From positions 1-64,000 of the forward strand of contig CAZTZO010000008.1 of the NCBI GenBank assembly GCA_964618075.1: 64,000 nt of DNA, written 5' to 3'. Source of the DNA: CAYTMY01 sp964618075 (GTDB taxonomy: Bacteria; Bacillota; Clostridia; Eubacteriales; Anaerofustaceae). Below are positions 7,671-16,758 of the stretch, in pieces (position 1 is the stretch's first letter; every line of letters begins with the position of its first letter). Made by a program: the position numbers and the translations under genes. Under the pieces are notes generated by a model. It was not told where the DNA came from. It saw only the letters and a program-made list of their open reading frames with translations, and did no database searches.

Positions 7671-9710
7671 TTATTTGAAGTTATCATCGTCGTCATTGTA
7701 TATGATTTTGTTTAACTCCGCTTCAATATCGTCGTCATCTTCCCAGTCTGAAATAATGCTTCTTCGTTTTTTATCGTGCTTTATTTCTTTTTTTACCGGC
7801 TTGATTTCTTTAGGCTCATCCAAATCATCTGCCTGTACATCCTGTTGATTCATATCAGCATTTTTTTGACATTCCTCAAGAATCCTTTTAATGTCATCAA
7901 TGCTTTCAACGTCGTCCAAATCCTGGGCAACCGCCGCATTGTCGTCATCGGAATCATTCTTATCAGATTTCTTTTTATTGGAGCCTGTACGTTTAAGTCC
8001 GCCTTTTTTCTTTCTGCTTCTCTTTTGGTTCAGCTTGGACGCGTTTGAACCGCCTTTTTTCTTTTTCTTTAAGAAAAAGATTACGCCCACCGCTATGAGT
8101 GCTGCCAATACTACAGAGCCTGCAATAATTATTATCAGCTTTGTATTATTTTGCTTAATCATATCCTTTGTGTTGACGGTTTTGAACCCGCTTATCTCGA
8201 ATTCATAATTATCCATATACTTACCCTTGATATATACGGTGACTTTATATGTATAATTTGTTTTCGAGTCAGCTTTTTCATCTATATATTCCGTTTTATT
8301 CGCTTCAAGCTCAGCAATCTGCTCATATACGGAAATAACCGGCTTTGAATCATTGTTTATTACATCATCATCGCTGTTGTTATCACTGCTGCTGTCGTCG
8401 GTAATCGTCTCTTCTTTTCTTTCAACAACAATTTTGGATATAGTATAGCTGCCTTCGTTATCCGCCTTCATATCACTGACGCCGCTCCATACAAGCTTAC
8501 CGCCGGGAGCATTTTTGTCCTCCACAAGCGTCAATTCGAAATTAGGCTTTTGAAGCTTATAATAAAAGTTCTGTATTTTTTCTTCGAGCTTTTTTATCAT
8601 TGTCTCATTTGCGGTGAGATCAATATCGTTAAGCCCTATATCAAGTACATTCAGCTTTAAATCCAAGAGTGATTCGGGCAACACCTTAATATCATTGCCG
8701 TAGATAAGCAAAGTAGTCAGATTCGGAATCTTTGATATCGTATCGGGGATTTCTTCAATGGTGTTGCAGGATAAAGCGAGCTGCTGCAGGTTTGTCATAT
8801 TTTCCAAGCCCTCAGGTACCTTTGTAAGAAGATTCTTGTCGAGGTACAAAACGCTCAAGTTAGTCATAGCCGCAAGATTAGGAACCTCTGTAAGCTTGTT
8901 TGAGGTTAAAAACAAAGTAGACAGCTTAGGCAGAGAGAGCAGCGTTGTCGGAAATACCGCCAGAGAATTGCCGGATAAGGATAAGGTTGTCAAACGAGTG
9001 CAAAACGATATCTCCGTTATAGTCGTCAAGGCGTTGTTTTCCAGATATAATTCTACGAGTGCGCTGGAATCCGTCGAAGCCTGCTGCATAGCCGTTGAAG
9101 CATTGTTGGAGCCGTTTACGCTTGTCAAGTTAGGCAAAGTGAATATCCATGACGGGATCATCTTGACATTATTATAGGAATAATCGAGGTATTCCAGATA
9201 AGAAAGGTTTTTCAAAGGATCAAGCGATACAACAGAATTGTGACTCATTGATATCCTTTTTATATTTATGGCATACTCCATACCGTTAAGAGAAGTGATT
9301 CCCAAATTGCTTAAATCCAAATTACCGCTTAAACCAAGCATGGACTGAACGGTAACCGTTGAAAGCCCAGTCGCATTCTGAAGAGCTTTATTCAACGCCG
9401 AATCCGGAATACTAACGGCTGATTCATACCATGCCTTAAGCACCGCCGGGTCAACCAGATTTAAATCATAGCTTGGGTCGGTCAATATCTGTTTGGGATC
9501 TCCCGTCAGCTTAGGCGTCGTAGTCGTTGTAGTTGTTGTGTCAGTTGTAGTCGTGCCGCTACCAGTGCCGGTTTCGGTCTGTGTGTCCTCCTCAGCGTAT
9601 ACCAAGGTATTATTATAAAACAAACAATTCGAATAGACACCGAAGCTAAAAAACAACAGCCCTATGACCATTACCATTGATAAAATTCTGTTCAGCCTTT
9701 TATGTGACAT
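7671..9710 (-). CDS. Membrane-anchored leucine-rich-repeat surface protein
   Basis: 679 aa. Signal peptide at about residues 1-40, a Thr/Ser-rich linker, then roughly ten LRR units of the L..L.L..N.L...P type between about residues 130 and 370 (for example LTTLSLSGNSLAVFP, LSVLYLDKNLLTKVP). A beta-rich domain follows, then one membrane span near 525-548 (VVLAALIAVGVIFFL) and a cytoplasmic tail alternating Lys/Arg-rich and Asp-rich blocks. LRRs of this type bind proteins; no partner is visible. Not an LPXTG protein. The gene is monocistronic, with a terminator behind it. Confidence 0.8.
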   Translation of the reverse strand: MSHKRLNRILSMVMVIGLLFFSFGVYSNCLFYNNTLVYAEEDTQTETGTGSGTTTTDTTTTTTTTPKLTGDPKQILTDPSYDLNLVDPAVLKAWYESAVSIPDSALNKALQNATGLSTVTVQSMLGLSGNLDLSNLGITSLNGMEYAINIKRISMSHNSVVSLDPLKNLSYLEYLDYSYNNVKMIPSWIFTLPNLTSVNGSNNASTAMQQASTDSSALVELYLENNALTTITEISFCTRLTTLSLSGNSLAVFPTTLLSLPKLSTLFLTSNKLTEVPNLAAMTNLSVLYLDKNLLTKVPEGLENMTNLQQLALSCNTIEEIPDTISKIPNLTTLLIYGNDIKVLPESLLDLKLNVLDIGLNDIDLTANETMIKKLEEKIQNFYYKLQKPNFELTLVEDKNAPGGKLVWSGVSDMKADNEGSYTISKIVVERKEETITDDSSSDNNSDDDVINNDSKPVISVYEQIAELEANKTEYIDEKADSKTNYTYKVTVYIKGKYMDNYEFEISGFKTVNTKDMIKQNNTKLIIIIAGSVVLAALIAVGVIFFLKKKKKGGSNASKLNQKRSRKKKGGLKRTGSNKKKSDKNDSDDDNAAVAQDLDDVESIDDIKRILEECQKNADMNQQDVQADDLDEPKEIKPVKKEIKHDKKRRSIISDWEDDDDIEAELNKIIYNDDDDNFK

Positions 9711-9852
9711 TGTTTCCTCCGAATAAACCGCAAATATTTAAACACAATAATTATAGCATATTTAATAATTTATAAAAAGTTTTGTCTGTTATTATCGGTT
9801 ATTATATCACTATATGCATCTTTTTGCAGGCTGTATTTAAATTTTAATCAAA

Positions 9853-10140
9853 CTAATAAAGTGTCGCGTCCGAAATATCAATCAAACCGCCCAAGCATAC
9901 AGAATTCTCATATCCCGCTCTGCGCAGCTTTTCGCAAGCTTTTTTCGCCCTTTCACCGCTGTAGCACATGCTGTAAATCATTTTGTAACCGTCAAATTTT
10001 CCGTTTGAGATATATTCTTCTATTTTGTTTAGGGGTATGTTTTGCGTATTTTTCATGTGAAATGCTTCATATTCGTTTTTACTTCTCACATCAATGACAA
10101 TACTCTCGCTATCAGCAAGAAGCTTTTGTAAATTTGACAT
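9853..10140 (-). CDS. Rhodanese-like domain protein
   Basis: 95 aa, one rhodanese domain: SIVIDVRSKNEYEAFHMKNTQNIPL, then YSMCYSGERAKKACEKLRRAGYENSVCLGG. The active-site loop CYSGERAKKAC has the catalytic Cys at the expected place (persulfide carrier). Sulfur donor and acceptor are unknown. Confidence 0.88.
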   Translation of the reverse strand: MSNLQKLLADSESIVIDVRSKNEYEAFHMKNTQNIPLNKIEEYISNGKFDGYKMIYSMCYSGERAKKACEKLRRAGYENSVCLGGLIDISDATLY

Positions 10141-10282
10141 TTCGCCGCATGGCTAGCAAACGCTTTTTATATATCTGCTTTTCTTTTTATGATTCCTTTT
10201 CATATATCTATTGTATGCATACCGTAATAGGGTTGTTAAATGAATATAAATCATATTTTTTATAAACATGAAATTCATGTTA

Positions 10283-10291
10283 TGATATAAT
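10283..10291 (+). promoter_or_regulatory. Extended -10 upstream of rsfS
   Basis: TGATATAAT, with no convincing -35. It lies 36 nt before the TTG start of rsfS. Confidence 0.4.
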
Positions 10292-10326
10292 AATTTATAG
10301 CAAATAATACCAAACGGAGTAAAAAT

Positions 10327-10683
10327 TTGGATACCTTAGAAAAATCAGATATGCTGAACAAATGGCTGGACGAAAAAAGCCTGAATGACATTAAACAAAT
10401 AGACTTGTTCGGCATAGCCGTAGACATGGACTTCTTTTTAATCGCTACAGCTCTTAATGAAAGGCATGCAAAAAGCACCGCCGATTTTATTAAAGAAAAG
10501 TGCGATGAAAACGATATAGCTATATCGGGCGTAGAGGGCACGCAGGAAGGCAAGTGGATATTGATAGATTGCAGCGACGTGGTAGTTCATATTTTCACGA
10601 AGGAAGAACGCGAACGATATGCTCTTGAAAAACTTTGGTCTGAGGGTAAAATGCTTACCTTTTCACCGAAGGATAAACAATAA
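10327..10683 (+). CDS. rsfS: Ribosomal silencing factor RsfS (Iojap/YbeB)
   Basis: 118 aa. Typical RsfS core: DIKQIDLFGIAVDMDFFLIATALNERHA, SGVEGTQEGKWILIDCSDVVVHIFTKEERERYALEKLW. The protein binds ribosomal protein uL14 and blocks subunit joining under starvation. The start is TTG, with GGAG 7 nt upstream. The usual neighbours (nadD, yqeK) are absent. Confidence 0.93.
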   Translation: MDTLEKSDMLNKWLDEKSLNDIKQIDLFGIAVDMDFFLIATALNERHAKSTADFIKEKCDENDIAISGVEGTQEGKWILIDCSDVVVHIFTKEERERYALEKLWSEGKMLTFSPKDKQ

Positions 10684-10714
10684 TTAATAAGGAAGTCATT
10701 TGTTTTTTATACAG

Positions 10715-10754
10715 GACAAGCAGATAATAGTTATCTGCTTGTCTTATTTTTTTT
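10715..10754 (+). terminator. Rho-independent terminator after rsfS
   Basis: 13-bp stem GACAAGCAGATAA / TTATCTGCTTGTC, 3-nt loop, then TTATTTTTTTT. Confidence 0.93.
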
Positions 10755-10905
10755 AAACAAAAGCTAAAGTCGTTTTCCATCTTAAAATAAACAGCTTATA
10801 TTTCCATAAATTCTCAAGAAAACTTCATATAATATTCACAAACGGGGAATAATATGTAACAAAGTGTTACAAAAGACAACATGCTTCGTCTACCAAGGGT
10901 CAATT

Positions 10906-11928
10906 ATGAATAATAAACTTCAATACATAAAAAGAGTAGTAAAAAACGCCACATTTGATAAAATGACTCGTCAGATAGAACAGGCGCATTTACGTTCGGG
11001 TAAAAACAAACTATACATTGCTGCCGATATGGTAAAATCTTTTGTTTTTTACGGTGCGGGTTATTATGATTATGTGATATTTGAATTTTGGAATTTATCA
11101 CACAAACAGAGAAAAACTTATCTGACAAGATTCAAAAGCAAGAAACTGATTACACAGCTCAATGATTGTGAATACTCTCACTATTTTGACAACAAAGATG
11201 AATTCAACGAGAAATTCAGAAAGTATATCGGCAGAGATTTTATTTCGGTAAAAAACTCCACATTTGATGAAGTCAAAGAATTCTACTTTAAAAACGATGA
11301 AATATTTGCCAAGATGCGTGATTTAAGCTGTGGAATCGGCTGCGAAAAGCTATTTAAAAGCGATTTTACAGATGCGATTTCCTTTTATGATTATATAAAA
11401 AGAAAGGGCTTTGCCACACTTGAGGAAGTATTGAAGAATCATCCGGATATAGATAAAATATATCCGTTTTCGGTAAATACGTTAAGGATAATCACAATTG
11501 TGGACGCTGAGTGTAAAGCACATTGTATATATGCCGTATTCAAAATGGGAAACAACAACCGTATAGTTGACAATTACGGGCTTCACGGTCCTGTAGATAT
11601 TAAGACCGGCAGATTTCTTTTTGCCGCCCACTGCGGCGATACCACGGCAAACGAGCATTTTACTTCTCATCCCTACTCAAATACAGAGCTTGTCGGAATG
11701 AAGGTGCCTATGGTGAATGAAGCAGTCGAGCTGGCGTTAAAGGCAGCTCTTGTGGTGCCGCAAATGCGTTATATAGGCTGGGATATCGCTATAACGCCTG
11801 ACGGGCCCGCCATTATAGAGGGCAACAATTACTGCGCTCACGACTTTTGGCAGCTGCCGGGACAAACGCCTGACGGTATAGGGATACTACCCAAAATAAA
11901 AGAAATCGTTCCTGAAATAAAATTGTAA
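10906..11928 (+). CDS. ATP-grasp protein of the sugar-transfer-associated type
   Basis: About 340 aa. The C-terminal half carries ATP-grasp features: FSVNTLRIITIVD, a long central region, GWDIAITPDGPAIIEGNNYCAHDFWQLPG (metal-binding Asp and the E-G-N motif). This resembles the 'sugar-transfer associated ATP-grasp' family found in cell-envelope and capsule loci; substrates are unproven. The start at 10906 is preferred over 10864 because AAGGG lies 6 nt upstream. It is followed after 16 nt by the MurT-like gene, so it is probably part of an envelope-modifying operon. Confidence 0.7.
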   Translation: MNNKLQYIKRVVKNATFDKMTRQIEQAHLRSGKNKLYIAADMVKSFVFYGAGYYDYVIFEFWNLSHKQRKTYLTRFKSKKLITQLNDCEYSHYFDNKDEFNEKFRKYIGRDFISVKNSTFDEVKEFYFKNDEIFAKMRDLSCGIGCEKLFKSDFTDAISFYDYIKRKGFATLEEVLKNHPDIDKIYPFSVNTLRIITIVDAECKAHCIYAVFKMGNNNRIVDNYGLHGPVDIKTGRFLFAAHCGDTTANEHFTSHPYSNTELVGMKVPMVNEAVELALKAALVVPQMRYIGWDIAITPDGPAIIEGNNYCAHDFWQLPGQTPDGIGILPKIKEIVPEIKL

Positions 11929-11944
11929 GAGGAGCATGTTTTTT

Positions 11945-13330
11945 ATGAAAAAGATTCGTTTTTATATGGCTTTATGGCTTGCCAAGCTATCAAAGCTGCC
12001 GCTTATACTGACAAAACACAACGCCAGCAACCTTCCGGGCGTTATTGCTCTTAAAATATGTCCCGATACGCTTAAATATATAGAAAAACCCGAAAAAATA
12101 ATTGCGGTAACGGGAACCAACGGCAAAACCACAATCATTAACTTAATAATAGATATTTTGAAAAAAAACAATACCGAAACCGTGAATAACAAACTCGGCT
12201 CAAATACAATAACAGGTATAACAACGGCACTTATCGAAGGCTGTGATATTTTCGGAAAATGCAAATACGAATATGGGGTTTTGGAGGTGGACGAAAGATC
12301 CTCCATAAAAGTATACAGTGATGTTATCCCCGATTATCTTGTAATAACAAACCTTTTCAGAGATTCGATAATGAGAAATGCTCACCCCGAATATATCGCA
12401 AATATTCTTTCGTCTTCCATTCCTAAAAAGACAAAGCTCATATTAAACGCCGACGATCTTATATCGTGTAACGTTGCAAGAAACAACGAGCGTAAATATT
12501 TCGCTATAGCAAAAATGGATAACGACGTAACAGAATGCAGTAATTTGATAGACGATTTACAGCTGTGCCCCATTTGCCACAGCAAGCTTAAATACGACTA
12601 TTTAAGATATCATCATATAGGTAAGGCTCATTGCGATAACTGCGGTTTTTCTTCTCCTTTAACGGACTATACGGGAGAAGAAGTTGATATGGAAAATATG
12701 AGCTTTTCGGTAAAAGACGTTTCATCAGTCGGAAAATACAAGCTTTTAAACGACAGTATTTTTAACATATACAATCTAATTGCTGTAATTTCTCTATTTA
12801 GAGAAATGGGTTATGCTCATAATGAGCTAAATAAGCTTTTAGTTGATATAAAAATTATCGACAGCAGATATCACACACAAAGTATCGGTGATATAACGGT
12901 CACGACGCAAATGGCAAAGGACAGAAACGCTTTGGCATGTTCTCGCGTGTTCGACTATATCAAGCACACCTCCGGAGATAAGGAGATAGTTTTGATGATG
13001 AACAATCTGCATGACGCAAAACGCTGGAGTGAAAATATCTGTTGGCTTTATGACTGCGACTTTGAGTTTTTAAAGGATCCGAGCATAAAAAATATCGTCG
13101 TCACGGGCCCGAGGGCAAAGGATTATCTGGTCAGGCTGCTTATGGCGGGAGTGGATAAAAGCATTATTAAATGCTCTCCTAAGGAAATTGACGCACCGAA
13201 TTATTTGAAGTATTACAATCGTGAAAACGTATATATATTATTCGGAACAGATTCGATTTCGCTTGCAAAGCGAGTATCTCAAAAAACATTAAACAAAATA
13301 AAAGGAAAATTCACTTATGCGCTCAGTTGA
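11945..13330 (+). CDS. MurT-like Mur ligase (lipid II amidation family)
   Basis: 461 aa. The Mur-ligase P-loop VTGTNGKTT lies near residue 58, a central Mur domain follows, and a four-Cys zinc ribbon (CPIC...CDNCGF, about residues 207-234) is inserted as in MurT. The C-terminal DUF1727 domain is recognisable (CWLYDCDFEFL, about 366-376; NIVVTGPRAKDYLVRLL). MurT with GatD converts the D-Glu of lipid II to D-isoglutamine. AGGAG about 10 nt before 11945 favours that start over the ATG at 11936. It overlaps the GatD-like gene by 14 nt. The SWIWD-type motif of MurT is altered here, so function may differ. Confidence 0.8.
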   Translation: MKKIRFYMALWLAKLSKLPLILTKHNASNLPGVIALKICPDTLKYIEKPEKIIAVTGTNGKTTIINLIIDILKKNNTETVNNKLGSNTITGITTALIEGCDIFGKCKYEYGVLEVDERSSIKVYSDVIPDYLVITNLFRDSIMRNAHPEYIANILSSSIPKKTKLILNADDLISCNVARNNERKYFAIAKMDNDVTECSNLIDDLQLCPICHSKLKYDYLRYHHIGKAHCDNCGFSSPLTDYTGEEVDMENMSFSVKDVSSVGKYKLLNDSIFNIYNLIAVISLFREMGYAHNELNKLLVDIKIIDSRYHTQSIGDITVTTQMAKDRNALACSRVFDYIKHTSGDKEIVLMMNNLHDAKRWSENICWLYDCDFEFLKDPSIKNIVVTGPRAKDYLVRLLMAGVDKSIIKCSPKEIDAPNYLKYYNRENVYILFGTDSISLAKRVSQKTLNKIKGKFTYALS

Positions 13331-14039
13331 GGTGCTCTACCCCGAAATATGCAATCTTTACGGGGATTTGGGCAATATCAGGTATATAAAAAGCTCAGTT
13401 CCCGATACAAGAATTATAGAAACTTCATTAAATCAAACGCCCCATTTTTCAAAAAACGAGGCGGATATTATTTATATGGGAGCAATGACCGAAAGCTCTC
13501 AGCTTCTTGTTATAAACGCATTGAAACAATATAAAGAGAGAATTTGTGAGTTGATAAAAAAAGGAACTCATTTTTTGATAACAGGAAATGCTCCGGAGAT
13601 CTTCGGCAAGGGTATTCACGATAAAAACGGAGAATATATTGAAGGATTGGGAATATTTGACTTTTACACCAAGCGAGATATGATGAAAAGAATCAATTCT
13701 TTGTATTTGGGGAAATTCGACGATATTGACGTAGTGGGATACAAAAGTCAGTTTAGTACGTCATATTACTGTGATGAAAAAAATACCACTTCGCTGTTTA
13801 CCACACAAAGAGGTATAGGCTTTAATAAAGACACTATGCTGGAGGGTATAAAAGAGAATAATTTCTGGGCAACATATGTAATAGGGCCTTTGCTAATATT
13901 AAACCCGCTTTTAACGCACCGATTGTTAGATGAAGTCGGTATTAATAATCAACCGCTAAGCTATGAAAAGGAGTGCATGGAGGCATATGAGCAGCGTTTA
14001 AAAGAATACTCTGATCCGCATACGGGGATTTATTATTAA
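13317..14039 (+). CDS. GatD-like amidotransferase lacking the usual catalytic residues
   Basis: 240 aa, the length of GatD. The N-terminus VEVLYPEICNLYGDLGNIRYI is the family signature. In active class I glutaminases the nucleophile Cys lies in an I-C-G-G motif; here the same place reads ITGNAPEIFG (Thr89-Gly90-Asn91), with no Cys. The catalytic His of the Y-x-H-G-P-L-L motif is Ile189 in TYVIGPLLILNPLL. So the glutaminase triad appears lost, while fold, length and pairing with MurT are kept. It may be a structural partner, or ammonia may come from elsewhere. Confidence 0.78.
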   Translation: MRSVEVLYPEICNLYGDLGNIRYIKSSVPDTRIIETSLNQTPHFSKNEADIIYMGAMTESSQLLVINALKQYKERICELIKKGTHFLITGNAPEIFGKGIHDKNGEYIEGLGIFDFYTKRDMMKRINSLYLGKFDDIDVVGYKSQFSTSYYCDEKNTTSLFTTQRGIGFNKDTMLEGIKENNFWATYVIGPLLILNPLLTHRLLDEVGINNQPLSYEKECMEAYEQRLKEYSDPHTGIYY

Positions 14040-15410
14040 TTAATTTGAAACCTCATATTCAACTTCCCATTCACCGAAATACAGGGCTCCGTAGTCCTGA
14101 GATTCTCGAAGCAAAAGGCTGTTGAGATATTCTATCCTCCTGACCGAAATATAAGATTTCGTTTTATACTCACCTATATAATAATGATTTGAAGAAATTT
14201 CATGGTCCTGACAGAATGAAGCATATGCAAGAGTAAAGCCGAAATATTTGATTCTATCTTCAAACTCCACGGGATCGGTTTTATTTGAAAAATTAACAAA
14301 AAAGGAAAGCTCGTATTCCCTGTCAAAGGAAGTCCCGTCCATAAAGAGCGTTTCAATATGCTTTCTGCTGATTATTTCGCACAGCTCACTATTGTTCGGA
14401 TATAAAGATGAATACTTTTCCCACTCAGCGTCATTTTCAGTGCTCTCGGTTTGGTTGTATATATTTTCCTTTTTAAGAAACGAATTGTATGCTTCTTTAA
14501 ACTCATTCGAGAAAGCATTGTCCTCAGGCAGATAAAACAATAAAGTGTATGTATCTTTATCGTTGGGCTTTTCATATCCGGCAAAAACAACTTCATTTTC
14601 ATGCGCAATTTTTATAATGCGTTTTACATAGTCGTCAAGCGAGTACTCCTGAACCGGTATAAGCTGTATTTCGGATGAAAACAAACGCTCGTAGCCCTTC
14701 AAGGGCATGAACAGGTTCACAAAAAGATCTACCCCACAGCATACGTCTTCTCTTTCGTACTTTTCGATATTAAAATAATATACACCCTTTTTATATACCC
14801 TGTATGCCCAATAAAGCAATATCACAAAGGATGTCGTTATCAGAAAATAAGTAATAAGATTGTGATAAATGCTCTGTTCAAGAGCTTTATGATAGCTAAG
14901 ATGTATGAAGTAGACCAGCATAACGTCAGAATATGCTACAAACGCCGGAAAAGCACAAAAGCGAAAACCGAAAATAAGATAAATCGCCGCAAACAAAATT
15001 ATCAAAACAAACATCAGCTTGTCAAATATGATATCGCCGCGAAAGTAGGATATATTATTATAGATAAGAGACAAAATGCAAAAGATGACTATGGAGAGCA
15101 CAAAAACTATCCTGAAGACTATCATGATAACGCTCTGATTTGATATAAGAGAAGTATTGTTCTCTAGCCATTCGCTTCTTCCCGCCTTCATATAATAGGC
15201 AAACGAATGAACGGCTTCATTATCGTCTTGTTTTATATTGGACTCATTAAACGCCCATGAACGAAATGTCAGAATCGCACACAAAAGTATGCCGACAGTC
15301 AATATGACTAAGCCGAATAGAGTGTGACCTTCGGAGAGCAAAACCAAACAACATATTATGTTCAATAATACGCCCGCTAAAAACAATCTGTCAGTTGTGA
15401 GTGTTTTCAT
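14040..15410 (-). CDS. Multi-pass membrane protein of unknown function
   Basis: 456 aa. Two hydrophobic segments in the first 50 residues, then about four more between residues 95 and 210 (for example VIMIVFRIVFVLSIVIFCIL, LMFVLIILFAAIYLIF), followed by a soluble C-terminal half of about 240 residues with no motif I recognise. It ends one base after the convergent gatD-like gene, with no obvious terminator between. Confidence 0.6.
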   Translation of the reverse strand: MKTLTTDRLFLAGVLLNIICCLVLLSEGHTLFGLVILTVGILLCAILTFRSWAFNESNIKQDDNEAVHSFAYYMKAGRSEWLENNTSLISNQSVIMIVFRIVFVLSIVIFCILSLIYNNISYFRGDIIFDKLMFVLIILFAAIYLIFGFRFCAFPAFVAYSDVMLVYFIHLSYHKALEQSIYHNLITYFLITTSFVILLYWAYRVYKKGVYYFNIEKYEREDVCCGVDLFVNLFMPLKGYERLFSSEIQLIPVQEYSLDDYVKRIIKIAHENEVVFAGYEKPNDKDTYTLLFYLPEDNAFSNEFKEAYNSFLKKENIYNQTESTENDAEWEKYSSLYPNNSELCEIISRKHIETLFMDGTSFDREYELSFFVNFSNKTDPVEFEDRIKYFGFTLAYASFCQDHEISSNHYYIGEYKTKSYISVRRIEYLNSLLLRESQDYGALYFGEWEVEYEVSN

Positions 15411-15498
15411 AATTCCCTCATGACGTTATTCTTTGTTTTGTTTCGCTTTATTTAATTTTATCACACTATTAATGCGTATCTAAACGGCGTTATTTATT

Positions 15499-16368
15499 TT
15501 ATATGATTTTTTTAAGTAAATATCCTTCTCTCACGCCGTTTTTATGTATAACCATATCGTTCACCTTTAAAACTTCATTTATGGTTGACAATATCGCCAT
15601 AGCCGGCATGATCGTCCCTGCTCTTTTATTAACCTTTTTTTTCAAGAAAGCGTCCTTGTGCGGATTTTGAAGTATATTTAAGAGCATATAATCCAGCTCA
15701 CAAACTTTTATTCTCTTAGCTTTCTTTTCATTATCAGACAGCTTTAATATATTATATGCGCTGCCTCCCATAAGATGTATCTCATTATATTCGAATAATG
15801 AAAAATCAATAAGGCAGCCTCTTACATATGCCTTAATGTCGGATATTTCTTGGGCGGTAGGATACTCATTGGATACATATTCTTCTTTTATTCTAAGCGC
15901 TCCGATAGGCAGACTCTGCGAATACACAACGCCGTTTTCATCTAATGTAAAAACCTGAGCGCTGCCTCCTCCGAGATCCGCGCCACAGGCTGAACACTTA
16001 CCTATCTCGTTTTGCAGGCTGAGTATATCACACTCGGTTTCCTCTTCTTTACTTAGGATATCCATTTTTATTCCCGATGATGCTAACACAGCCTTAGCTA
16101 TTTCTTCATGATTTTGAGAATCTCTGACAGCGGAGGTGGCAAATATAAAGATTTTATCACAATGAAAACTTGACAAAAAAACCATAGACTGCGACACGCA
16201 GTCTTTTAAAATATCAATACCGGTTTTGGTGATTATATTGTTTTTTATATGAGAATAAAGCATTGCATGGAAATGACAGGAGTCGATATTTTTAAGCTTG
16301 TTTTTATCCCATGCATAAACAAAAGCCTTTATGGTATTTGAACCGATGTCTACTACAGCATATTTCAT
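15499..16368 (-). CDS. Ppx/GppA family phosphatase
   Basis: 289 aa, actin-like ATPase fold. VVDIGSNTIKAFVY is the phosphate-1 motif, ATSAVRDSQN and GADLGGGSAQVF the phosphate-2 motif. The family hydrolyses polyphosphate or pppGpp; 289 aa is a single-module version without the C-terminal HD domain. It starts 2 nt after the DUF1667 gene, so it appears to be the last gene of the flavoprotein operon, an unusual pairing. Confidence 0.85.
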   Translation of the reverse strand: MKYAVVDIGSNTIKAFVYAWDKNKLKNIDSCHFHAMLYSHIKNNIITKTGIDILKDCVSQSMVFLSSFHCDKIFIFATSAVRDSQNHEEIAKAVLASSGIKMDILSKEEETECDILSLQNEIGKCSACGADLGGGSAQVFTLDENGVVYSQSLPIGALRIKEEYVSNEYPTAQEISDIKAYVRGCLIDFSLFEYNEIHLMGGSAYNILKLSDNEKKAKRIKVCELDYMLLNILQNPHKDAFLKKKVNKRAGTIMPAMAILSTINEVLKVNDMVIHKNGVREGYLLKKII

Positions 16369-16370
16369 AA

Positions 16371-16727
16371 TTATGCCCGTCTTGTAACTACTATATCAGC
16401 GCCGCTATTTAAAACATTCGATAATACGACGTCTCCGATTTCCACAGGTGCCGTAAGTTTAATATTTCCTATTTCTTCAATAATGTCATTTATCATTTCC
16501 TTGGGAATAGATGTGCTTGTTTTTACTGAAGTGACCCTTGTTATTCCGTTTTCGACTCTGACAAGCGCGGTAAGTGTTCTTTTAGGAGCGCTCACCTCCT
16601 CTGAAGCATACTTTTCTCCCCTTTTGCAGCTATTGCCATTAACGCTCACAACATTTTTATTATCGTCCAATTCGACAGTAATACTACAGCCCGTCGGGCA
16701 CACTATACAAGTCAATTCCTTTTTCAT
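16371..16727 (-). CDS. DUF1667 Cys-rich protein
   Basis: About 118 aa. CIVCPTGCSITVE and a third Cys in GNSCKRGEKYA fit the DUF1667 family, which accompanies GlpA/GlpB-like flavoproteins in Clostridia and probably carries an iron-sulfur cluster. AAGGAG (16734-16739) is well placed for ATG 16727; a longer start at 16766 overlaps the upstream gene but lacks a good ribosome site. Confidence 0.82.
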   Translation of the reverse strand: MKKELTCIVCPTGCSITVELDDNKNVVSVNGNSCKRGEKYASEEVSAPKRTLTALVRVENGITRVTSVKTSTSIPKEMINDIIEEIGNIKLTAPVEIGDVVLSNVLNSGADIVVTRRA

Positions 16728-16758
16728 CTCTTGCTCCTTTTTGTCGTTGTTGAGTTTG

